Positions 1 through 8,482 of a DNA stretch of 11,402 bases are shown here, piece after piece. The notes beneath the pieces are model-generated. The model worked only from the letters and a program-made list of their open reading frames with translations, ran no database searches and was not told the origin of the DNA. The position numbers were made by a program, and so were the translations under genes. Numbering within the stretch: the stretch's first letter is position 1; every line of letters begins with the position of its first letter. Source of the DNA: Circinella minor. Lineage: Eukaryota; Mucoromycota; Mucoromycetes; Mucorales; Lichtheimiaceae. The stretch spans positions 1 through 11,402 of the forward strand of contig JAEPRB010000608.1 in NCBI GenBank assembly GCA_016758965.1, read 5' to 3'.

Positions 1-6
1 GCTGGT

Positions 7-42
7 CTAAGTTGGACCCTAAGTTGGACCCTAAGTTGGACC
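7..42. repeat. 12-bp minisatellite, three perfect copies
   Basis: Three identical head-to-tail copies of CTAAGTTGGACC lie at 7-18, 19-30 and 31-42. The junctions create CCCTAA, the complement of TTAGGG, but the unit is 12 bp and is not a telomere repeat. On the minus strand the array is open as repeated Ser-Asn-Leu-Gly. The array may extend beyond the left edge. It is visible directly; no function is claimed. Confidence 0.9.
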
Positions 43-50
43 TAAAAGTC

Positions 51-109
51 GCCGCGCTGTTTCGGGCAAAAGCATGCCGCATTGTTTCGGGGTGCCGCGG
101 TGTTTCGAT
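51..109. repeat. GC-rich degenerate repeat GCCGCNNTGTTTCG, three copies
   Basis: Copies start at 51, 76 and 94. They share GCCGC, two variable bases, then TGTTTCG, and the first two continue with GG. The patch is far richer in G+C than the surrounding DNA and directly follows the 12-bp minisatellite, so both may belong to one repeat element cut by the window edge. Identity unknown. Confidence 0.7.
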
Positions 110-955
110 GAATAGGTAGACGAACTTAGTTTTATATCTCAAGGCTAGACTAACCTAGTTTTCATTTTGTCGTTTTAATAGGTTATTTGAACAAAACATT
201 TGCAAGTGAGAAATGCAATTGCAATTCATGGAACGAATCATTGTTATATAAATCATGGAGCAAAAGGCGAAGTGTTTTATGCTGTTTCACGTGAGTTGTT
301 TCGAGTTAATTCAAAATGAGCTCACTGGTGATACGTGTCCTCAAATGACTCTGCAATTAAAGCCAATCACTCCTGGCGAAAATCTTAGTAAACGTTTAGT
401 CTGAATGAACCAAAACATTATTAGGTCTTAACGTACGTATTTGATTTAAAACAGCTACAAAAAATAATGGAAAACGACGTGCAGTTCAAAATTATTATGT
501 TTGTGTTACAGATTTTTAGCTAGAAGCAGAAGAATAAGGAGAACCTATTACTCTAAAATTGTATCATGCCAATCCGCTAATATTAGGTTATGTAAATTAT
601 TTTCTTATTGATAACAAAAATACATATACGATTATATAGTCAAACTTTCTCTTACTTGGGACAAGTGATTAACAAAAATATGTTTTTATTAAAATATGAT
701 TAAACCTAATGTTGTATGGTACATACCTTTATATTTTTTGCATTTTCAAACTTATATACTATATTGTCATATCAAAATATTCTCCTACTTAATACTTAAA
801 CATTTTCTTCCATTGAGTGAAAGGACTTTCATTTAGTATGGCCTCCATCTCAGCACTGTAGCTTTCTTTCATATTTTTTCCTTTAAAATTTTTAATATAT
901 ATTTTGGAAGACTAGAGTTAATTAGTCCCGCAAAACATTACCCGACTCGAAATAC
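110..955. other. AT-rich intergenic DNA, no gene seen
   Basis: No open frame of useful length, no tRNA-like box and no splice-delimited conserved peptide was found on either strand. A few GC-richer patches (about 280-400 and 920-965) are not coding in any frame I could read. It is probably eroded repeat or spacer DNA to the left of the solo LTR. Confidence 0.5.
952..955. repeat. Target-site duplication, left copy (ATAC)
   Basis: ATAC directly precedes the TG end of the LTR and matches 1462-1465 after the CA end. AATAC (951-955) also matches 1461-1465 if the terminal A is shared. Confidence 0.6.
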
Positions 956-1461
956 TGTTACGCCCTATTTTTTTTTTACAAATAAAAGATTTATTTATTT
1001 ATCATTATTTCCATATTAATTATATTCGTTGAGATTTCTTCATTGAATGATTATTTAGTAACAATTTCACCGTTGTGTGAATTCTCTTCACTTATAGTTT
1101 AGTATAAATAACCCCTTCAATTTTAGTTTCCAAAAGATCTTTAGTTCACACTTCACACAGTTTTACTCTTATTTCATTTTATTCTTATTTTATCAATATC
1201 CTCTTTCCAAATTAAAGTCAATAAATAAACAAATTATTATTATCAGTATTATTATTTGATCAACTGAGAGATTATTCTTTACTATCATTATTAGTGGTTT
1301 CGGCATATAAAGACCGAAAACGTGAACTCCCACTTCAGTATATAATTTTAGTGACACAAACAGACATAAAGTCTTCTATTAAAATATATTTTTACTTGCT
1401 TAATCCCTACTTTTCTCTTTTAACGTTACTCCGAAGGTCTTGCTACCAACGAAACGTAACA
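956..1461. mobile_element. Solo LTR of a retrotransposon (probable)
   Basis: The element begins TGTTACG (956-962) and ends CGTAACA (1455-1461), a perfect 7-bp terminal inverted repeat in the TG...CA form typical of LTRs. It is flanked by ATAC on both sides (952-955 and 1462-1465); one further shared A makes the duplication 5 bp if the end is set one base earlier. Inside, in LTR order, are a TATA box (TATAAATA, 1103-1110) and poly(A) signals (AATAAA, 1220-1229). No primer-binding site follows it, no purine tract precedes it and no reverse-transcriptase frame is near. It is therefore best read as a solo LTR left by recombination. The superfamily (Ty3 or Ty1 type) cannot be told from this. Confidence 0.68.
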
Positions 1462-1465
1462 ATAC
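1462..1465. repeat. Target-site duplication, right copy (ATAC)
   Basis: Matches the four bases directly before the LTR at 952-955, as expected for an integrase-made insertion. Confidence 0.6.
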
Positions 1466-2922
1466 GTAATGGGTCTACTAACAATTGTTGGCATGAAAAG
1501 CGCATAAATTAATTTTTCGAGAAAGAAAAAAAAGTCCATTCTTAGTTAGTCGCACATCCCTAGAATAATTAAAATATCAAATCGTTGTTAGAAAGTGCTA
1601 GAATTTTAAAAGAACATCCGTAAAATAAAAACAAGAAAATACAGAGTTCCCTGATTTATCAATGAAAGTTGATATGGAGAGGCAAACTACTAAGTTTTGA
1701 ATTAGCAATTATATATTATTCTAGTTATTCTTTACAAGTGCTCAAACTAATCTATGAAAATACAATGGTTCTGTTTACCTTCTCTTTTTGCTCTATATTT
1801 CTCAAGAATGTAATTATTTATAATAAACAAAGTAACCTAAAAGACAAAAACAAAGGCTTAGTGTGTTTTTTCAAAAAGGCATCGAGGAAAAAAAGGTACG
1901 TAATAAATAATTTGAAGCAAAACTAATCTGTCGATTTAATTATTTTTTAACCAGTTTCTCTTATTTTTTGGTTTAACAAAATTATTTTGTTGGATACGTA
2001 ACTTTTTAGTTTACTAAAATACCTAGCAACTTGTTAACAAATGCGTTACCAGAACCATGAGGGAAAATAATAATTATGATACCAGTATACTATTTTCTTT
2101 AACAGAGCCGTTTTTTTTGAAAAAAATATACAAGTTAATATTGATAGTCAATAATAATGCTAGTAATAAGGAAGAGGAAAAAACCAAGGGAAAATAATGT
2201 GGTTTCTTTTCTATGTGATCCAAAAAAAAAGTACAAGATGAGCGTCAAGCCATGAATAATCTGTGGCGCGTCATCCATCCAATTAATAACTCCAGGTATG
2301 TGTTCAGCAACAAATCTTTTATCGTTTCAGAAACTATTTTGTGTACTAGGAAATGTTCGCTACTAAGCATGTTACTAATTAAAAAAACTTGTTTGAAACA
2401 ACTATATTGTTTCGCCGTATATTTATTTATAATAACAATAATAGTAGTAGTTACGTACCCAATAAATATATGAGTTTTTCTATTGTTTTTTTTTTCGTGT
2501 GATTTGTGCCATATGTCGCTCGCGCTTTCCTTTTAAACTAGCTTACACAAAGATGGACAACTGACCACCCATCTTATTTTCTATCTCATGTACACTTTAT
2601 CGGCCTTACTAAATCAACAAAAAAAGTTCATGTGGCTAATTACATGTTTTTCTTCTTCCCTGTTCTCTCCCCACATAATGATAGAAATGGTTAAAAATAA
2701 TTCATTGATAATTGAAAAAAAATTTAAAAAAGAAAAAAGGGTGGAGGATAAGAGCAACCTTAATAGCTAAAAATATCATTAATAAGCAGCAAAAGCGGTT
2801 GGAGAGTGAGAACAGATAACGCATATGCAAAGCTTTAATTATAGACGTACAAACATTAATGTTGTGTATGACAAAAGTACTAAACCATAATGATTTCGTA
2901 TCACAAGGTATTTAAGCTATTG
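1466..2922. other. AT-rich intergenic DNA, no convincing gene
   Basis: Several short open frames (60-85 codons) occur here, but their predicted peptides are rich in F, Y, I, K and N, as AT-rich noise gives. None shows a recognisable motif or continues through a plausible splice site. Contents are homopolymer A/T runs and one imperfect hairpin (2237-2275). The last few hundred bases are likely upstream DNA of the 404-codon gene. Confidence 0.5.
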
Positions 2923-2930
2923 TATAAAAG
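2923..2930 (+). promoter_or_regulatory. TATA box of the 404-codon gene
   Basis: TATAAAAG stands 200 bp before the start codon. It is followed by a pyrimidine-rich tract (about 2967-2989, mostly T and C), a common setting for transcription starts of well-expressed fungal genes. TATA plus CT tract plus leader intron fits a strong promoter; expression itself is inferred. Confidence 0.6.
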
Positions 2931-2994
2931 TGTAGACCCCCCAGCACCCTCATTGATAAAGATTTTTGGTCTTTTCTTCTTTTCTTTTCAAAAG

Positions 2995-3088
2995 GTACGT
3001 TTAAAATAAACTTTCTATTGTAATTTTAATTCTTTTAATACAACTCTGTGACTGTGGCTTTTTTTGAGATCTCGTTATACAGATATAG
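2995..3088 (+). other. Probable intron in the 5' leader
   Basis: A good donor (AAAAG then GTACGT, 2995-3000) lies just after the CT-rich start region. AG acceptors follow at 3081-3082 (TTATACAG) and 3087-3088 (ATATAG), with T-rich sequence before them. It would give an 88- or 94-nt leader intron ending about 40-50 nt before the ATG. The exact acceptor is undecided. Confidence 0.45.
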
Positions 3089-3129
3089 ACTTATCTAATA
3101 AATAAATAACAACAATAGTACTATTAACA

Positions 3130-4344
3130 ATGTCTGTCCAACAATTTATTACAAACTCTATTCAGTATCTGGATAACAAAACTGATTTATGGAAGGTTGA
3201 TATTCCCGAATCATTGGCGCTTCGTCGTCATATAGTTCATTTTCAAGATATTATGGACCCTATCGTTAGCGACACAAAAAACAATCTCAACACCATTTTA
3301 AATAGTTTTGTCAGCAATGAGTGTAAGGATGACAAATCAAGCACAGCTCAAGAAACCTATGTAAAAGATATTTTACGAGCCATCCACACCGCTCGAAAAG
3401 GACTGGAAAAGTATTTTAACGACAAAAAATCCGAAAACACAAAATTGTCACAGTTATTGAAACGCGGAGCTGATGTAAAAGCTTGTCGAACGACTGTTTT
3501 AACACAATCCAACAATATTTTATCCGGTCTCAATCATTTGTTCCAATTGGAACATATTCCATTGAAATACAACAAGTCCTCATTGGATGTTTCCAAGTTT
3601 GAAAAAGACTTGGCCAAGGAAGGCTACACTTTTTGGAAAGGAGCTAATGGTAATGAAATCATTGGCAACTGGGATACGTTTATTTCTACCTACAAAAATT
3701 TGTATGCCAATTTTCAGCCTTTGGATCTTGATTATACACAAAAATTACTTTGTGCCAATGAAAATAGTAAAGTGATTACTATTTTTGGATTTATTGAAGT
3801 CACTCGCAAACATGGCTTTCCATTCGAAAGTATGGTCGTTCATGCTGATAGCACTAATAATGGTGGTGCAACAAGTGAAGAAGCTCGAGCAGATATTGCC
3901 AAGATGGTTATTCCTTTAGTATCTGAATTTTCAGCACCTGAGATGCAAGCACATCTTGTTGCAATTTATAGCTGGTACAACGGTATTCCCCGTGATGACA
4001 AGGAAGGATATCAAGTACGTGCAAAGAAATGGGGCCTTCTTATTAAAGAAGCTCGACAAGTAGCAACAAAAAATGAAGAACATCTTGCAGCAGAAAAAGT
4101 TGACTCAGCAAGACGTGCTATTTTTTTCTTTTATCAGCGTTTCATGATGATGTGGCGTATCGGTCCTATTTCAAGAGATATGTTTGTTACAGCCAGTTTT
4201 CCTGGAAAGCCACGTATCAAGGACTTTTTACGATGTGTAGAACCTCTTGATAAAGCTAACTTGATTATCGTCATTGACAAGAAAGATGTTGACTGGAATG
4301 AAAAGAAACCTGAAATATATAGCTTCTTGGAAAAACTCTTATAA
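3130..4344 (+). CDS. Intronless 404-aa protein of unknown function
   Basis: I do not recognise this protein. The single open frame starts at ATG 3130 in a good context (AACAATGTC) and ends at TAA 4342-4344. There is no signal peptide and no clear membrane span; it reads as a soluble intracellular protein, mostly helical and rich in charged residues. Residues 1-200 hold long amphipathic stretches (about 75-115 and 120-160). Residues 230-290 are the most distinctive: a Gly/Asn-rich turn near 242-247, an SEEARAD segment at 249-255, and SWYNGIPRDD at 281-290. An aromatic, Met-rich patch (FFFYQRFMMMW, 332-342) precedes PISRD at 346-350. The C-terminus (371-404) alternates hydrophobic and charged residues. 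Unlike its right-hand neighbours it has no coding introns and its codons are less AT-biased, which suggests good expression. It may be lineage-specific. That it is a real gene is well supported by length, start context and promoter signals. Confidence 0.8.
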   Translation: MSVQQFITNSIQYLDNKTDLWKVDIPESLALRRHIVHFQDIMDPIVSDTKNNLNTILNSFVSNECKDDKSSTAQETYVKDILRAIHTARKGLEKYFNDKKSENTKLSQLLKRGADVKACRTTVLTQSNNILSGLNHLFQLEHIPLKYNKSSLDVSKFEKDLAKEGYTFWKGANGNEIIGNWDTFISTYKNLYANFQPLDLDYTQKLLCANENSKVITIFGFIEVTRKHGFPFESMVVHADSTNNGGATSEEARADIAKMVIPLVSEFSAPEMQAHLVAIYSWYNGIPRDDKEGYQVRAKKWGLLIKEARQVATKNEEHLAAEKVDSARRAIFFFYQRFMMMWRIGPISRDMFVTASFPGKPRIKDFLRCVEPLDKANLIIVIDKKDVDWNEKKPEIYSFLEKLL

Positions 4345-5155
4345 TTTTTTTTGTTACGTATCTTTTTTTATACTTGTATATATATTTATCTAACTTTTAT
4401 TTTTTATGTATCTCTTTTACTCTCTCTTTCTATTTATCATGCACATATGCAAATATTTTCTTTTATACGTATCAGCAAAAAAGCTGCGTATATATTTATA
4501 TATTTATATATCCTTCTTTTTTTTTTACCAATCACCAACCATGGCAACAAAACAAAACCATATATTTTTTGAAATAATTTAGTATATGCACTCATTTTTT
4601 TAATATGTAGTTGTGCACATGTCTAAATACAAGTTTACTTTAATACTTTGTGAAAAAAATATATTATTTGATTGTTGTTGTTATTGTTTTATTATGAAAC
4701 AAAACACTCCACCATAATAAAAAAAAAATAGTAATGTAAATTCTTACTATTGGTATATACATAGTGCATATTTTTTTTTTCGTTTTAATTATGTAGAATG
4801 TGTAAGGCAAAATGGTTTTTTATATGAGTATTTATTGACTGTATTTGCATATACATATATCCATACTCGGGACATTTTATGAGAGATATTGTGGTATCGA
4901 CAAACTTGAATTTTAAAATATAATAAATACGTTAGTGTGTAATTCATCTTGAGAGAAATTTGTTTTATAAAGATAATCAAACAGAAGTAATTATAGCTAT
5001 TTAAATGGTATAATATTCATAATAATAGGGAATTGTTTCCATCGGTGTCTGATCTCCAAACTGAATTAAATTAAAAGCACCTAATTCTCTTCCCTTATTA
5101 ATTTTTTGCACACTACACTTTATTTTTTTGACAAAGTGAAAAACATATAAAACTT
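4345..5155. other. AT-rich spacer between the 404-codon gene and CLP1
   Basis: The left part (to about 4600) is T-rich with TATATTTA-type runs and is probably the 3' untranslated region of the upstream gene. Short frames on both strands (near 4351-4577 and 4789-4980) are low-complexity. The right part should contain the CLP1 promoter; CATATAAAAC at about 5144 is a weak TATA candidate. An alternative tiny first CLP1 exon (ATG at 5005-5007 directly followed by GTATAA) lies here. Confidence 0.5.
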
Positions 5156-7123
5156 ATGCAAACTAATGTAATAGCGAAAAAAAAAAGTAGAATAGATTTG
5201 AGTTCTGGATTCAGTGCCTTAAAATAAATACTCAAGCAATGCAATAACAAAACAATAACAAATAATCTTTCTTTTTTAAATCTTTATTAGACAACAAATA
5301 CAGCTACAACAGAACCACCACGTACAATAGAACTCGATTCTGATCATGAGTTTCGATTCGAAGTTGAATTCAATAAAAAAGTGACAATCAAGGTACATGA
5401 AGCTATTCTAATTTTAGTAGTTTCTCTTTATTTTTCTTTTCTTTTTCGATCGTACACGTGTAAAACGTTATGTTATGGAAGATGGTGATATGATATGTCA
5501 TATGTTTTCTTTTCTTTTCAAGACCCCCGCCATTTAATCAATAATAAAGAAAAAAAGATTAAGAAAGAATGCTGATCATTTTTCTTTTCACTCATATATA
5601 TAAAACTAAAGCTCTTAAAAGGAACAGCAGAAGTTTTTGGTACAGAATTAGCTATAGGTGTAACCTATACATTTACTGGTCGAAAAGCTGCTGTATATAC
5701 TTGGCATGGATGTAGTTTAGAGATATCCTTTTTATTATTATGACAATGAGGGTTAATAATGATGGGTCAAGGTGATTGTTTTGTGTTCAATGGGTGTAAA
5801 AAGAGAGAAAAATATTATCTATCCATAACTTGCAGAAAAATGGTGAGGGGTTACATTGGTGGTGATTTTTTAGTAGAATATACAGCAAATGAAACACCCA
5901 TGACAAGTTATTTAAATACTCATTTAGCATTACAACAAATGCGAGAAAATGCAAAACAATCTAATAATCAAGGTCCACGGGTAAAGTAATTTAAATATAT
6001 AATAATAATACTCACAAATGATTAACTAAACAAAAATTATATAGGTATTAGTGATTGGACCTCATGATGTTGGTAAATCATCTTTATGTACTTTATTAGC
6101 AAGTTATGCACTTCGTCAAGGTCAAAAACCTATTTATGTTTCATTAGATACATCTGAGGTAAAAATTCAAAACAAGGGGAAGAGAGAAATGCTATTTAAA
6201 CTAAACTTTCATATATATATATATAAAGGGGACGATTACCGTCCCAGGTACAGTATCTGCAACAAATATTAGTACTATTATTGATGTTGAAGAAGGATTT
6301 GGAGCATCTGCAACTACAGCTGCATCACTTGGATCATCTACTATGCCTTTGGCATATTATTATGGATATGAAAATCCAGCAGAAAATGTCAATTTATTTA
6401 AAATGGTTACATCAAGATTAGCTCATACTGTAAAATGTCGATTAGCAGCAGATGATGAAAGTCGAACTTCGGGTTGTATTATTGATACAGCAGGATTAAT
6501 TGATCATATTGGATATGATTTAATTCAACATGCAATTAATGAATTTGATGGTAAAAATAATAAAAAAGGAAAGAAAGAAAAGAGAAAAGAGAAAAGAGGA
6601 TTTATACATATTAACATTATACATATACATATATATATATATATTTGATAGTCAATGTGGTTATTTGTCTTGGTCATGAACGGTTGTATAGTGATATGAC
6701 ACGTATACTAAAAGATAAATCAAGTATTCAAGTTGTCAAATTAAGTAAATCTGGTGGTGTAGTTGAACGTGATAAGCAATTTAAAAATCAATTACAAAGA
6801 AGCAAAATTCAAGAATATTTTTATGGCACCTTAAAATGTGATTTAGCACCTTATTCAATTATTGTTAATATCAATGATATGAATGTATGGCGTGTGGGTG
6901 AAGCTATGGCACCTTCTTCTGCATTACCTTTGGGTATGGATAGTAGTTCTACGGAAACATCTGTTGTTAAAGTAGATAGTAGTTATGAAATGTGTCTTCA
7001 TTCAGTTATGGCAATTCTTAATGCAGATAATACTGTACCTGAAAGTAAACTTTTGGAAACAAATATTGCTGGATTTATTTATGTGTAAGTTTCTTTTTAT
7101 AATTTATTATATCCAATAGGTTA

Positions 7124-7154
<31 letters not shown>

Positions 7155-7264
7155 GATCGGATGTGGATGAAGAAAGAAAGAAAATGACTATTTTATCACC
7201 GGCTCCAGGTCGACTCCCTCGTAAACATTTACTTTTAGGATCATTTAAATGGTTGGAAGCATAA
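5156..7264 (+). CDS. CLP1: Clp1, polynucleotide-kinase-fold subunit of mRNA cleavage factor
   Basis: Clp1 is a nuclear P-loop protein of the pre-mRNA 3'-end cleavage factor (CF IA with Pcf11 in yeast, CF IIm in animals); the animal protein is also an RNA 5'-kinase. Exons I deduce: 5156-5167 (uncertain), 5291-5392, 5612-5722, 5855-5980, 6045-6158, 6229-6550, 6652-7084, 7156-7264, giving 442 aa against 425 in human. The N-terminal domain holds TWHGCSLE and NETPM. The Walker A loop is GPHDVGKSS (122-130) with VSLDTSEGT after it. SGGVVER and EYFYG follow, and the end carries AGFIYV and LSPAPGRLPRKH. Intron 3 is a U12-type AT-AC intron, annotated separately. The start is unresolved because an in-frame TAG directly precedes exon 2; a four-codon first exon (MQTN, donor GTAATA) or a lone ATG at 5005 would both fit. 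Some kinase-linked positions differ from human: Leu245 where human has Trp, Lys307 where human has Arg. Downstream, EMC8/9 starts 145 bp after the stop. Confidence 0.93.
5723..5854 (+). other. CLP1: U12-type AT-AC intron in CLP1
   Basis: The 132-nt intron starts ATATCCTTT (5723-5731), a full match to the minor-spliceosome 5' splice-site consensus, and ends TTAC (5851-5854). ATCCATAAC at 5821-5829 resembles the U12 branch site TTCCTTAAC (7 of 9). Its distance to the AC, about 26 nt, is somewhat long. The splice is phase 0 and joins TWHGCSLE to IGGDFLVEYTANETPM, matching the Clp1 family without insertion. Reading on from the upstream exon meets TGA within 20 bases. The one open GT-AG pairing I found (donor 5715, acceptor ending 5807) uses poor sites and adds about 17 residues. 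Confidence 0.82.
7131..7154. repeat. (AT)n run next to a CLP1 acceptor
   Basis: An uninterrupted AT dinucleotide tract fills the last third of the final CLP1 intron (7085-7155) and runs straight into its TATAG acceptor, so there is no pyrimidine tract there. Confidence 0.85.
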
Positions 7265-7297
7265 TATTTATAATTTTATATATCTTTTATTTAAAAA

Positions 7298-7307
7298 AAT
7301 AAATAAA
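7298..7307 (+). terminator. Poly(A) signal of CLP1
   Basis: Overlapping AATAAA hexamers (AATAAATAAA) lie about 34 nt after the CLP1 stop, in the 145-bp spacer before EMC8/9. This is a sensible place for 3'-end formation, but AT-rich DNA gives such hexamers easily. Confidence 0.4.
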
Positions 7308-7409
7308 TACAGTTACAGTAAATAGAGCTTAGTTTTAAAAATACATACTACATTATATTTTCTTGTCTTGATCCTTTTTTTTTTTTTTTCGCTTTCTATT
7401 ATATAAAAA

Positions 7410-8246
7410 ATGAGCATCACAGTTGGACCTGACGCATTTTCGCTTCCTCTTTTACATGCTGCAAAATATCCTGACGCACTTGTTTGTGGTTTATTATTAG
7501 GTGAAGTAAATAGTAATGGTAATATTAATGTAAAAACTGGATTATCTTTATTTCATCACTGGACATCAATGACTCCTATGCTCGAAGTAGCTTTACAGAA
7601 AGTAAGAATTTAGTCATATATATATATGTATTATCATTATTATAATTTTTATTCATGAAAGAGTACGTGTAATATAATTATATATAGGCCGAATTATATG
7701 CTAGTAAAAAGAAACTTAAAATTGTTGGTTGGTATCAAGCTAATGCTGGATTAAAAGACACAACATTACACGAAAACGTTGTTCGCGTTGCAGACGTTAT
7801 TCGACGTAATTCTGGAGAAGCTGTGGTGTTTATTGTAAAGTATATCATTATTATTATTTATATTACATATATTTATATTGATAAGAGAAAGAGTATGTTA
7901 TTCTAATTTTTTTTTTCAATTAGGTAAATAATGAAAAGTTGGGTCAATTAAATGATGATAAGGATGGCAGTATCATTTTGGTAAATATTCAAATTATTTT
8001 TATATATTCTGGTAATTATTATTTACTAACTCACTTATATATATAAAGCCATATATTTATTCAGAAGGACAATGGAGAGGAGTAAAACAACCATTTACCA
8101 AGGATAGTAAAGTGACATTGACTTATCATGAAACTTATGCTAAAGTACGTGGTATGTTCAGTTCAGCATCTTATAATCGTGTTATCGATTTTGATGAACA
8201 TTTGGAAGATGTATCCAAAGATTGGTTATCCACAAGTGATTTATAA
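7410..8246 (+). CDS. EMC8: ER membrane protein complex subunit 8/9
   Basis: EMC8/EMC9 (UPF0172 family) is a peripheral cytosolic subunit of the ER membrane protein complex, which inserts tail-anchored and multi-pass proteins into the ER membrane. Exons: 7410-7601, 7688-7834, 7924-7980, 8049-8246, all joined in phase 0, giving 197 aa (human paralogues are about 210). The N-terminus reads as in the family, with KYPDALVCGLLLGE (residues 19-32), then LFHHW near 48-52 and KIVGWYQANAGLKDT (74-88). The end has the hallmark SYNRVIDFDEHLEDVSKDW. The fold is MPN-like, but the HxH zinc pair of active JAMM peptidases is not seen, as expected for this inactive family. Introns are 86, 89 and 68 nt. Fungi usually have one gene, so 8 and 9 cannot be told apart; the symbol is nominal. 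It faces the lectin gene tail to tail. Confidence 0.9.
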
Positions 8247-8482
8247 TAATAAGTGTATCTTAAAACTTTCCCTTCCCTTCTCACTCTCACCAATCTTCAC
8301 AATTGCTCACTTACACAGTCATACAATAATAATAATTATATACGCATAACATATATACATAAATGAACTAAAAGAATCGGCATAAATAAATATATGTTGC
8401 TAATGATGTTGTTAATAATGATGATAATGATGATGGATAATATATATATTTGTTAATTGGTTCTTCTTTTATATATATATCT
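8247..8482. other. Shared 3' spacer between convergent genes
   Basis: These 236 bp separate the EMC8/9 stop from the lectin stop on the other strand. They hold a CT-rich stretch (about 8268-8300), AATAAA at 8385-8390 on the plus strand, and a degenerate GATGAT/AATGAT repeat (about 8402-8436). The two transcripts probably overlap at their 3' ends, since there is little room for two separate untranslated regions. Confidence 0.55.
8385..8390 (+). terminator. Poly(A) signal candidate of EMC8/9
   Basis: AATAAA lies 139 nt after the EMC8/9 stop codon. It is plausible by position only. Confidence 0.35.

Noticed and set aside
956..980. Pol III-like terminator: GC-rich stretch followed by a T-run, as if a tRNA 3' end
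   Set aside because: No A box, B box or cloverleaf could be drawn on either strand; the LTR explanation fits better.
1294..1512. 72-codon open frame crossing the end of the solo LTR
   Set aside because: It starts inside the LTR and runs past its end and target duplication; composition is low-complexity with no motif. It is a chance frame.
1669..2770. Short open frames of 60-85 codons (near 1669, 2252, 2588)
   Set aside because: F/Y/I/K/N-rich noise from AT-rich DNA, with no recognisable peptide and no splice sites extending them.
4508..4516. ATATCCTTC, resembling another U12 donor
   Set aside because: It lies in non-coding DNA with no upstream exon and no matching acceptor, and the last consensus base differs.
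4351..4577. Two overlapping frames directly after the 404-codon gene
   Set aside because: T-rich sequence translated into hydrophobic low-complexity peptide; this is the likely 3' untranslated region.
5715..5807. GT-AG alternative for CLP1 intron 3
   Set aside because: The donor GTTTAG and acceptor GAGAG are poor, and it would insert about 17 residues (starting KKYYLSITC) absent from the family. The donor at 5712 with the same acceptor gives an immediate TAA.
5759..5989. 76-codon frame starting MMGQGDC
   Set aside because: Its first part is translated AT-AC intron; only the part from 5855 on is real Clp1 exon, and its end is intron 4.
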